DNA from: JBARRO01 sp049644265
GTDB taxonomy: Bacteria > Bacteroidota > Ignavibacteria > UBA10030
Direction: 5' to 3'
DNA: 5,943 nt
NCBI GenBank assembly: GCA_049644265.1
Contig: JBARRO010000212.1
Span: forward strand, 1 to 5,943
Shown: positions 1 to 5,620 of the stretch, one piece after another
Layout of the letters: each line of letters starts with the position of its first letter
How positions within the stretch are numbered: the stretch's first letter is position 1
Program-made: the position numbers and the translations under genes
The notes under the pieces: model-generated
Told to the model about the DNA's origin: nothing
The model's database searches: none
The model's input: the letters and a program-made list of their open reading frames with translations, nothing else

Positions 1-43
1 GTCCGGAGAGACCCAGTTCAGAAAATTTGTCATCGTCAGATAA
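1..43 (+). CDS. C-terminal tail of an upstream protein, probably a T9SS cargo (partial)
   Basis: The second reading frame runs from the window edge to a TAA at 41-43 and encodes SGETQFRKFVIVR. This looks like the last strand of a type A T9SS sorting domain: a small-Gly-Glu turn, a short strand, basic residues, then hydrophobic residues ending in a basic one. It lines up with the end of the complete sorting domain in this window (AGEGVSISKKLVFLK). Such domains carry proteins through the T9SS outer-membrane translocon and are then cleaved. Only 13 residues are visible, so the assignment rests on this similarity and on the PorV/PorQ-type gene that starts 46 bases downstream. The protein's main domain lies outside the window. 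Confidence 0.55.
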   Translation, partial: SGETQFRKFVIVR

Positions 44-69
44 TCACTAAAAAGAGCATCGGTCAATTA

Positions 70-85
70 CTTCCTTAGGAGGAAG
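70..85 (+). promoter_or_regulatory. Small hairpin enclosing the Shine-Dalgarno of the PorV/PorQ-type gene
   Basis: CTTCCT (70-75) and AGGAAG (80-85) are perfectly complementary around a four-base loop, TAGG. The ribosome binding site AGGAGG (77-82, seven bases before the ATG at 90) lies in the loop and right arm. In the mRNA the site could be partly masked, which would moderate translation. A six-pair stem is only modestly stable, so the regulatory role is inference. The AGGAGG itself is a strong site and supports the ATG at 90 as the start. Confidence 0.4.
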
Positions 86-89
86 AGTC

Positions 90-1100
90 ATGAGAAAGGG
101 AACGCAATATTCACTGTTGACGATCGTCGCCATGGTCTTTCTACTGTCGGCAATAATGCAGGCGCAGCAGAAACTGGCTCAAACGGGACTTCAATTCCTG
201 GAAATCGGGCTTTCTCCGAGGGCGGAAGCAATGGGAGGTGCATTTGTACTTGCGGGAGATAAGGCAGATGCCCTGTTCTACAATCCTGCCGGCATCGCAA
301 AAGGGAGCCCGTCTTATGACATTGTACTCAACCGGGTCCAGTGGTTTGCCGATATGAATTACAATGCCATTGGGGCGACGTATCAGCCCTCCTCCGGTGA
401 ATACGGCGTGATTGGACTGAGCTTTCTGACAGCGGACTATGGTGATTTCTACGGAACAAGAGTGGCTGCCGGTACCCCCGAGGGATATGAAGATATCGGG
501 ATGTTCACACCGACTGCCTACGCAGTCGGACTAAGCTATGCAAAAGAGATTACGGATAAGTTTACCATTGGTGGACAGGCGAAATATGTTTCGCAGGCTC
601 TCGGCTCGAATATGCTTACTGCCGGCGGTTCGCAGAAGGAAAATTCAGTGTCAGGGTACTCATTCGATTTTGGGATGATGTATTCAACAGCCATCAAGGG
701 GTTTGATTTTGGCATGTCGATCAAAAATTTTGCGGCAGATTTCAAGTACGAACAATACAGTTTCGAAGCTCCGCTCACATTTCGGGTGGGAGTATCTTTG
801 AGACCCTTTGAATTGCTGGGCATGCCCGACCCCGACAACGATCTGCTGATAGTCGCCGATGCAGTCCACCCGAGGGATTTCGGAGAACATCTGGATTTGG
901 GAGCAGAATACACCCTGAGCAAGATGGTATCGTTCCGAGTGGGGTATAAAGTGAATTACAGTGAGCAGGATCTCACGGCGGGTCTTGGTTTCAACTATAG
1001 CGTGCTTTCCGATGTGAATGTGAGGATGGACTATGCATACGGCAGATTCGGATTATGGAACAATGTTCAACGGCTTGCTCTTGGTTTCACCATGTTCTAG
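90..1100 (+). CDS. PorV/PorQ-family outer-membrane beta-barrel protein (T9SS-associated)
   Basis: This is a 336-residue outer-membrane protein. Residues 1-25 form a signal peptide: MRKG, a hydrophobic stretch, and probable cleavage after MQA. The mature N-terminus has the family hallmark, LQFLEIGLSPRAEAMGGAF (about 34-52), followed by DALFYNPAGIA (60-70). The rest alternates short amphipathic strands rich in Gly, Tyr and Phe with polar turns, and ends in Phe, as expected for a FadL-like barrel. In Porphyromonas and Flavobacterium, PorV carries sorting-domain cargo from the SprA translocon to the PorU sortase, while PorQ works with PorZ. The sequence alone does not say which of these it resembles, and FCB genomes often have several paralogues. 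It follows an apparent cargo tail and precedes a complete cargo gene by 38 bases, so a cargo-linked role is likely. AGGAGG at 77-82 supports the start. Confidence 0.87.
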   Translation: MRKGTQYSLLTIVAMVFLLSAIMQAQQKLAQTGLQFLEIGLSPRAEAMGGAFVLAGDKADALFYNPAGIAKGSPSYDIVLNRVQWFADMNYNAIGATYQPSSGEYGVIGLSFLTADYGDFYGTRVAAGTPEGYEDIGMFTPTAYAVGLSYAKEITDKFTIGGQAKYVSQALGSNMLTAGGSQKENSVSGYSFDFGMMYSTAIKGFDFGMSIKNFAADFKYEQYSFEAPLTFRVGVSLRPFELLGMPDPDNDLLIVADAVHPRDFGEHLDLGAEYTLSKMVSFRVGYKVNYSEQDLTAGLGFNYSVLSDVNVRMDYAYGRFGLWNNVQRLALGFTMF

Positions 1101-1126
1101 TCACACTAATCAACCACACCTACCAA

Positions 1127-1134
1127 AAGGAGGT
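1127..1134 (+). promoter_or_regulatory. Shine-Dalgarno fixing the start of the beta-helix gene
   Basis: AAGGAGGT lies four bases before the ATG at 1139. The same frame is open upstream to an ATG at 1055 inside the barrel gene. That start would put 28 residues ahead of a clear signal peptide and has no comparable ribosome site. This motif therefore decides for 1139. Confidence 0.8.
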
Positions 1135-1138
1135 AGTC

Positions 1139-2494
1139 ATGAAAGCAACTCATTTACTAGCTGTCGTGCTGCTGTTGTCGATAGCCCTTGCGAGCCTACT
1201 GCCCGCACAGCCCGTGGTGCAGGTGGCCGCTGGGGTGGACGGCATTTCGGCTGCTCTGGCAACCGCAACGTCGGGCACCATCATTGAGCTCACCACGTCT
1301 GGCGGTGAGTACATTGAAACCCTCAATGATTCTATCAAAGTGAATATTACCCTGCGTGCGGCATCGGGGTTGGCTCAAAAACCCGTCATCTATGGTGGCG
1401 GTGGAGATGCAACGTTTTTTGTCACGCACGGAAGCTTTGTTGTTGAAGGAGTGAAGTTCGACGGTCTCGCGCACGGCACCCCCTTTGGTCAGTACATGAT
1501 CACAGTGAAAGGGGATACACTCGTACCAAGCCCATTTGTGCTCAAGATAACCAATTGTGAGTTTGCACACTGGCAACAAAGGGCGATTTATACGCCGAGC
1601 AGCGCAAAGACAGCGCTCGACACTGTCCTTGTGAAAAACTGTGTTTTCAGGAATGGTATCAAGCAATGTATGTATCTGAAGGCTACAAGAAACGACAGTA
1701 ATCTTTTCCCGGGCGGGTACAAATACTGTCTCGTTCAAAACTGCCTGCTCGTTGGCACCTCTTCTTCGAGCGACGGATATTTCTCATATCTGGAGCCGGG
1801 AAACAGGGATGTTTCGGATAAGGGATGGCCAACAGTCATTGTCGATCACGTGACGGTTGATAGCTCGGTGTATGGGATCTACACGTACACCACACCCGGT
1901 GCGGTTATAAAGAACTGTATAGTTACGAATATCGACACATCGAAGTACGCCTATGGAGTGGAGAGTGGACGATTTACGGGGTCTCCGGCATCGACAGTCC
2001 AGAATTGCCTGACGTTCAATCTTCCACACCCGTACTATCCTGGAAACGCGTTCAGTACTACGAACGTCGTCAATCTTCTCTCGGGAGACCCCCTCTTTAA
2101 TAATCCGGGTGCCTTGGATTATTCCTTGAAGGCAGGATCCCCGGGTAAGAATGCAGGCACCGACGGAAAGGATCTGGGATATATTGCCGGTGGTCTTACC
2201 GATGTTGAAAAGATTAATGACCGCTTGCCGGAATCGTTCCAGCTTTCACAGAATTACCCGAATCCTTTCAATCCGACGACAACGATACAATTCAGCGTCG
2301 TAAAAACCGGTGTGTATTCGGTGAAAGTGTTCAACCTGTTGGGAGAGGAAGTCGCCAGTCTGTTCAATGGAACAGTGGCGCCGGGTGACTATTCAGTGCA
2401 TTTCGATGCCGCTCATCTGTCGTCGGGTATGTACGTGTACACGCTGGCGGGTGAAGGTGTCAGCATTTCGAAGAAGCTGGTATTCTTGAAGTAA
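1139..2494 (+). CDS. Secreted right-handed beta-helix protein with T9SS type A sorting domain
   Basis: This 451-residue protein has three parts. Residues 1-23 are a signal peptide (MKATHLLAVVLLL..., probable cleavage after LLPA). Residues of about 24-350 form a parallel beta-helix of the pectate-lyase-like kind. An N-terminal cap (GVDGISAALATATSGTIIEL) leads into repeated rungs carrying an Asn-Cys pair (139-140, 167-168, 201-202, 259-260, 289-290). The helix closes with the usual GDPLF...DYSLKAGSPGKNAGTD...LGYI ending (317-349). Residues 363-451 are a complete T9SS type A sorting domain with QLSQNYPNPFNPTTTI and a terminal KKLVFLK. The protein should cross the outer membrane by T9SS and be released or anchored at the surface. 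The fold is shared by polysaccharide lyases and by non-enzymatic proteins (DUF4957/DUF5123-like). I see no certain catalytic residues, so polysaccharide binding or cleavage is only a suggestion. The upstream PorV/PorQ-type gene is a natural partner. Confidence 0.85.
   Translation: MKATHLLAVVLLLSIALASLLPAQPVVQVAAGVDGISAALATATSGTIIELTTSGGEYIETLNDSIKVNITLRAASGLAQKPVIYGGGGDATFFVTHGSFVVEGVKFDGLAHGTPFGQYMITVKGDTLVPSPFVLKITNCEFAHWQQRAIYTPSSAKTALDTVLVKNCVFRNGIKQCMYLKATRNDSNLFPGGYKYCLVQNCLLVGTSSSSDGYFSYLEPGNRDVSDKGWPTVIVDHVTVDSSVYGIYTYTTPGAVIKNCIVTNIDTSKYAYGVESGRFTGSPASTVQNCLTFNLPHPYYPGNAFSTTNVVNLLSGDPLFNNPGALDYSLKAGSPGKNAGTDGKDLGYIAGGLTDVEKINDRLPESFQLSQNYPNPFNPTTTIQFSVVKTGVYSVKVFNLLGEEVASLFNGTVAPGDYSVHFDAAHLSSGMYVYTLAGEGVSISKKLVFLK
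2225..2491 (+). other. T9SS type A C-terminal sorting domain within the beta-helix protein
   Basis: These codons encode residues 363-451, an Ig-like domain. It opens with LPESFQLSQNYPNPFNPTTT and continues through VYSVKVFNLLGEEV, then GDYSVHFDA and LSSGMYVYTL to the KKLVFLK end. This strand order is the standard type A sorting signal, recognised by the T9SS translocon and normally removed by the PorU sortase. Confidence 0.93.
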
Positions 2495-2532
2495 ATTCGG
2501 CGAGCTTCTGCAAGAGCTGTTGCTATGATAGG

Positions 2533-2593
2533 TATCCCCCAAGGAGTCGGGTGGCTCCAGAGGATGGCGCCACCTGACGACTGAGGGGAGATA
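2533..2593 (+). terminator. Long imperfect stem-loop downstream of the beta-helix gene
   Basis: The arms pair in four blocks: TATC with GATA, CCCC with GGGG, AGTCG with CGACT, and GGTGGC with GCCACC. That gives about 19 pairs with small bulges around a 13-base loop (2556-2568). It starts 38 bases after the stop codon. No T run follows (the next bases are ATCAAAAAACG), so it is not a canonical intrinsic terminator. It may instead protect the 3' end of the mRNA or act with Rho. Confidence 0.45.
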
Positions 2594-2615
2594 ATCAAAA
2601 AACGAGCGAGGCGGT

Positions 2616-2646
2616 CACGAGTGTTGATGGGGAGAGCAGGAGTGTT
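2616..2646 (+). repeat. Ten-base direct repeat, CA(C/G)GAGTGTT, spaced 21 bases
   Basis: CACGAGTGTT (2616-2625) and CAGGAGTGTT (2637-2646) match at 9 of 10 positions. Their starts are exactly 21 bases apart, two turns of DNA. This spacing suits two regulator sites on one DNA face upstream of the sugar operon. Chance is not excluded and no regulator gene is visible. Confidence 0.35.
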
Positions 2647-2654
2647 CGAAGCGG

Positions 2655-2677
2655 ATGATCCCGTCTCGGTGGGTCAT
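2655..2677 (+). repeat. Short inverted repeat ATGATCCC / GGGTCAT
   Basis: ATGATCCC (2655-2662) and GGGTCAT (2671-2677) are complementary apart from one bulged T, with an eight-base spacer. It lies nine bases after the second copy of the direct repeat. It could be an operator half-site pair or a small RNA hairpin. Confidence 0.3.
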
Positions 2678-2739
2678 AATGCAGTGTTTTTGTGCCTCCT
2701 CTAGAGCGTGTCCTCCTTTGGTTGATCGAGGTAGAGGTT

Positions 2740-2768
2740 GAACCCGAAGGTAAGGGCTCGCTTTTTTT
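2740..2768 (+). terminator. Weak terminator-like hairpin with T7 run
   Basis: GAACCC (2740-2745) can pair with GGGCTC (2754-2759) at five of six positions, around the loop GAAGGTAA. A run of seven T follows at 2762-2768. The stem is short and has a mismatch, so it is a marginal intrinsic terminator. It lies 57 bases before the CBM9-like gene, so it could also be an attenuator in that gene's leader. Confidence 0.3.
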
Positions 2769-2825
2769 GTCTCTAGGGCAGAAGAAGGCGATCAGCGTTA
2801 CCCGGAACTTTGTGAAAAGATAGGG

Positions 2826-3482
2826 ATGGAACGGAAGCGTTACTCGGTCATGAAGAAATTCGAGGATTTCGGGGATTTCACAAAGCCTGAAATCTGGAGT
2901 GATATTCCTCCTCTTTTCATAGAGATATACAAGTGGGTGCAGAACGATTACGCACCCAAAGTTGCGGTCAGGATATTCCACACAAGGAAGTTCATCTACG
3001 TGTACTACCATGTCCCTGAGAAGCGTGTGACGATTCGGCATACCACCTTTGGCTCCGATGTCTTCAAAGACAGCTGTGTCGAATTCTTCATCAATCCCTT
3101 CCCGGAAGCTTCTGCGGAGTATGTGAACCTCGAGCTCAACGCACTGGGCGTCATGTTGATCGGAATCGGGAAGGACGGTGATGACAGCAAACGGCATTAC
3201 TTCAAGAAAGCAGACGTGGAAGGCTTTGAGACCGTCTCGTCAATCAAGAAGCCGGTGGTGGGAGACCATGGCGCTGCATTCTGGACCCTTCATGTGAAAA
3301 TTCCTAAACAGTTCTTTGAAAAGCGCTACGGCAAAGAGTTTACCGATAAAGAGACAATTGCCAACTTCAACAAATGCGGGGACGAAACCGAGTACGAGCA
3401 CTATGGTTCATGGAATGAGATCCTGAACCCTGTGCCGAATTTCCACTTGCCCAAATATTTCGGCAGTCTGGTGTTTGTCTAG
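2826..3482 (+). CDS. CBM9-like carbohydrate-binding protein, no signal peptide
   Basis: This 218-residue protein is essentially a single CBM9-like beta-sandwich domain, the carbohydrate-binding family 9-like group of FCB bacteria. Family landmarks are the first strand RYSVMKKFEDF (5-15), KDSCVEFFINP (81-91), EYVNLELNALG (98-108), and the C-terminal block NFNKCGDETEYEHYGSWN (180-197) with NFHLPKYFG (205-213). Classical CBM9 modules bind the reducing ends of glucans and xylans. No catalytic domain is attached, so the ligand is unknown. No signal peptide or membrane segment is visible, which suggests a cytoplasmic location. The ATG at 2826 keeps the first conserved strand. A second in-frame ATG at 2850 would cut into it, and neither start has a good ribosome binding site. 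The gene leads a run of sugar-metabolism genes and ends 24 bases before the kinase gene. Confidence 0.8.
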   Translation: MERKRYSVMKKFEDFGDFTKPEIWSDIPPLFIEIYKWVQNDYAPKVAVRIFHTRKFIYVYYHVPEKRVTIRHTTFGSDVFKDSCVEFFINPFPEASAEYVNLELNALGVMLIGIGKDGDDSKRHYFKKADVEGFETVSSIKKPVVGDHGAAFWTLHVKIPKQFFEKRYGKEFTDKETIANFNKCGDETEYEHYGSWNEILNPVPNFHLPKYFGSLVFV

Positions 3483-3506
3483 AACCATTCATGAAGAGAG
3501 CCGTTT

Positions 3507-4523
3507 ATGTCTGAGCGGACCGGAATCTTGGGAGCGGGGAACTGGATCGTCGATCATATCAAGATTGTCCATGTGTACCCGGCCGAGGAATCGTTGGCGA
3601 ATATTACGCGCGAGACAGTGAGTAATGGCGGCGCTCCGTTCAATGTCCTGATGGACTTGTCCCGACTGGGCGCCCGGTTTCCGCTTAAAGCCCTTGGCTT
3701 GGTCGGTGAGGATCAGGACGGTCGATGGATCAGGGATGAATGCAGGAAAAACGGAATCAACGTCGACGGTCTTAAGAGTATCCCGGGCGTTCACACGTCC
3801 TACACGGACGTGATGTCCGTGGAATCCACGGGCCGAAGGACTTTTTTCCATCAGCGGGGAGCGAATGCGAGTTTTGGTGAGGAGCATGTCGACGTTTCCA
3901 AATCAACCGAGAAGGTGTTTCATCTAGGGTATCTTCTTCTCCTTGATGCGTTGGATACCGTCGACAACAATGGCAGCACGGGAGCGGCGCATGTGCTCAA
4001 AGCTGCCAGAGAATCCGGACTGAAAACCTCGGTTGACACAGTAAGTGAGGATAGCCATCGTTTCAAGAACATTGTTCTCCCAGCACTTCCCTATGTGGAC
4101 TACCTCTTTATGAACGAATACGAGGCGGGCCGATGCTCAGGGTTGGATCTCAGTGGCGATGCGCCAGACCGGAAACTCCTGAAGCAGGCGGCGAAATTTC
4201 TTCTTCAGTCGGGAGTCCATGAGTGGGTCTTTGTGCATTTCCCCACAGGAGTGTTTGCGCTGAGCAAACTGGGGCAGGAAATTGTTCAGGGGGCAGTGAT
4301 GATGTCAAAGCGCACCATCGCAAGCACCGTCGGCGCCGGTGATGCGTTCGCGGCAGGTGTCCTCTTTGGCATCCACGAGGATTGGGATATGAAAGATTCC
4401 GTACGGTTGGGCGTTTGCACGGCCGCAACGTGTTTGCAGGCCATCGGCTGCTCGGATGGCGTCGCCAGCTCCAAGGACTGTCTTGCGCTGGGAGCTTCAT
4501 GCGATTTTTACGACATACGGTAA
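3507..4523 (+). CDS. PfkB-family carbohydrate kinase
   Basis: This 338-residue kinase of the PfkB/ribokinase superfamily transfers phosphate from ATP to a sugar or related hydroxyl compound. The N-terminal strand GILGAGNWIVDHI (5-18) carries the substrate-contact Asp16. GGAPFNVLMDLSRLG (41-55) is the first PfkB signature. NEYEAG (203-208) gives the NxxE metal/phosphate motif. STVGAGDAFAAG (273-284) is the second signature, with the anion hole and catalytic base Asp279. HQRGAN (115-120) lies where the lid meets the substrate. Length is normal and every key residue is present, so it should be active. Substrate specificity within PfkB cannot be read reliably from motifs; keto-sugars, aldoses, keto-acids and inositol derivatives all occur. 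GAAGAGAG at 3493-3500 is a fair ribosome site for this start. The next gene follows after 13 bases, which suggests cotranscription. Confidence 0.88.
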   Translation: MSERTGILGAGNWIVDHIKIVHVYPAEESLANITRETVSNGGAPFNVLMDLSRLGARFPLKALGLVGEDQDGRWIRDECRKNGINVDGLKSIPGVHTSYTDVMSVESTGRRTFFHQRGANASFGEEHVDVSKSTEKVFHLGYLLLLDALDTVDNNGSTGAAHVLKAARESGLKTSVDTVSEDSHRFKNIVLPALPYVDYLFMNEYEAGRCSGLDLSGDAPDRKLLKQAAKFLLQSGVHEWVFVHFPTGVFALSKLGQEIVQGAVMMSKRTIASTVGAGDAFAAGVLFGIHEDWDMKDSVRLGVCTAATCLQAIGCSDGVASSKDCLALGASCDFYDIR

Positions 4524-4525
4524 GT

Positions 4526-4532
4526 AAGGAGG
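4526..4532 (+). promoter_or_regulatory. Shine-Dalgarno of the oxidoreductase gene
   Basis: AAGGAGG ends four bases before the ATG at 4537. A competing ATG at 4533 abuts this motif and would encode only five residues before a stop, so 4537 is the real start. Confidence 0.75.
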
Positions 4533-4536
4533 ATGA

Positions 4537-5604
4537 ATGAAAACCGTTAGATATGCCATAGTTGGGTTCGGCGGAATTGCCGAAAACAGGATCGCGAAAG
4601 AGGGGTTTGCGTTGGATTCATTGCGATTCAGACGAATACCCAACGTTCAGTTGGTCGCGGCAGCCGATATTTCCGTGGCGAGAAAAAGCGCAGCCGAGAA
4701 AATGGGTCTTGAGTGGTTTGATTCGGTCGATGCGCTTTCGCAAAGCAAAGATGTTGATGCCGCGTTCATTGCGACAAACAATCTCTCTCATTATCCGATA
4801 GCGAAAAAACTCCTTGAATCAGGAAAACATGTCATCATCGAAAAACCGATTACGACCACACTGGAACACGCCAAGGAGCTCATGCAGCTGGCTGCGAAGA
4901 ATGGGCTGAGTCTCTCTGTGGACCATATGATGATCTACAATTCATATAATGTCAAGGCAAGGCAGATGGTTCAGAAGGGTGTGCTCGGTGCAGTCAACCA
5001 TATTGTGCTGCATATGGAGTTTCCTTATGGCTTCACAAAAGAAGAGGCTTCAACGTGGCGTTGCTCGAATCCGGAAGAAGTTGGCGGACCCATCGGCGAT
5101 GTAGCCAGTCATTGCATGTACGTGGCTGAATTTCTGCTCAAAGACACGATCTCGTCAATTCAGGCAGTCTACACTCCTCCAGTGATCAATATCAAGGCAG
5201 AGAATGGCGCGTATATCAATTTCACAACGAACAAGAGAATCACCGGCACCGTTCGGGCGTCCTTCAGCGAGCCACGCGGAGCCGGAGAGAGCACGTTATT
5301 GAACCTTGGTTATGAAGTGTACGGCAGCAAGAAGACGCTACGAGCTTCCGGCACGCTCTTTCAGCTGTCCGGTCATTCCGGTGAGCCAATTCCCCTTCGC
5401 CTCGAGGTCGATGATTTTCGTTCATCCACCAAAAAAGTGAACGTGAAAAAAGTACGAAACACGTATCGGACGGTGGTTCAAAATCACGCAGACTCTATTT
5501 TGAAAGGCCCAAGATGCACGGGAGATGATGCTCTTCACAATCTCAACCTGGTTCTTAAGGCACATGAATCAGCCAAACAAAATGGAATCATTATTCACAT
5601 CTAA
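4537..5604 (+). CDS. Gfo/Idh/MocA-family NAD(P)-dependent oxidoreductase
   Basis: This 355-residue dehydrogenase has the usual family length and two-domain layout. The N-terminal Rossmann fold binds NAD(P): VRYAIVGFGGIAE (4-16) gives the glycine-rich turn, and AAADIS (41-46) ends the second strand with Asp44, which favours NAD over NADP. HVIIEKPITT (98-107) carries the EKP motif with active-site Lys103. The C-terminal domain has GGPIGDVASH (183-192), where Asp188 and His192 are the expected catalytic residues. Relatives oxidise or reduce sugars, inositols, sugar phosphates and nucleotide sugars at a ring hydroxyl. The loop between the glycine turn and the second strand (ENRIAKEGFALDSLRFRRIP) looks some six residues longer than is common and may mark a subfamily. 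The PfkB kinase upstream and the aminotransferase 16 bases downstream suggest that it makes or uses a keto-sugar for amination. Confidence 0.88.
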   Translation: MKTVRYAIVGFGGIAENRIAKEGFALDSLRFRRIPNVQLVAAADISVARKSAAEKMGLEWFDSVDALSQSKDVDAAFIATNNLSHYPIAKKLLESGKHVIIEKPITTTLEHAKELMQLAAKNGLSLSVDHMMIYNSYNVKARQMVQKGVLGAVNHIVLHMEFPYGFTKEEASTWRCSNPEEVGGPIGDVASHCMYVAEFLLKDTISSIQAVYTPPVINIKAENGAYINFTTNKRITGTVRASFSEPRGAGESTLLNLGYEVYGSKKTLRASGTLFQLSGHSGEPIPLRLEVDDFRSSTKKVNVKKVRNTYRTVVQNHADSILKGPRCTGDDALHNLNLVLKAHESAKQNGIIIHI

Positions 5605-5620
5605 CAATCCGGGAGTGAAC

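Larger units (their letters stand above)
2495..2825. other. 331-base intergenic region between the secretion block and the sugar operon
   Basis: I find no convincing gene here on either strand. The longest plausible short frame, at 2525-2584, encodes 19 residues without a ribosome binding site. The region holds a long imperfect hairpin, a direct repeat, a small inverted repeat, two CCTCCT motifs and a weak terminator-like hairpin. I see no convincing tRNA and no clear sigma-70 or Bacteroidota-type (TTG / TAnnTTTG) promoter. A promoter for the downstream operon is expected here but cannot be placed. Confidence 0.7.

Noticed and set aside
26..48. TTTG at 26-29 as the -33 element of a promoter for the barrel gene
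   Set aside because: It lies inside the coding tail of the upstream gene and no TAnnTTTG element follows at the right distance.
1055..1138. Earlier ATG extending the beta-helix protein by 28 residues
   Set aside because: It overlaps the end of the barrel gene and would bury the signal peptide. A perfect ribosome site sits just before the ATG at 1139.
1196..1738. Open frame of 180 residues on the minus strand
   Set aside because: It is fully antisense to the beta-helix gene, whose signal peptide, rungs and sorting domain are clear. The antisense product shows no family resemblance.
2525..2584. Short + strand frame encoding MIGIPQGVGWLQRMAPPDD
   Set aside because: It has no ribosome binding site and lies almost entirely within the long hairpin, which explains the base pattern better.
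2616..2680. tRNA-like GTTCGAA segment in the intergenic region
   Set aside because: The surrounding bases do not form a T arm, an acceptor stem or an anticodon arm.
2677..2719. Minus-strand AAAGGAGG and GAGGAGG motifs that might start a leftward gene
   Set aside because: The nearest ATG on that strand (at 2677) is about 16 bases from the closer motif and opens a frame of only about 20 codons.
2766..2812. Bacteroidota-type promoter (TTTG ... GAACTTTG, near TAnnTTTG)
   Set aside because: The two elements are about 35 bases apart, far beyond the usual spacing near 19-23, and the -7 element has a mismatch at its first base.
2595..3197. Open frame of 200 residues on the minus strand
   Set aside because: Most of it lies antisense to the well-supported CBM9-like gene. 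Its translation shows no recognisable domain, it has no signal or ribosome site that fits, and it extends into structured intergenic DNA.
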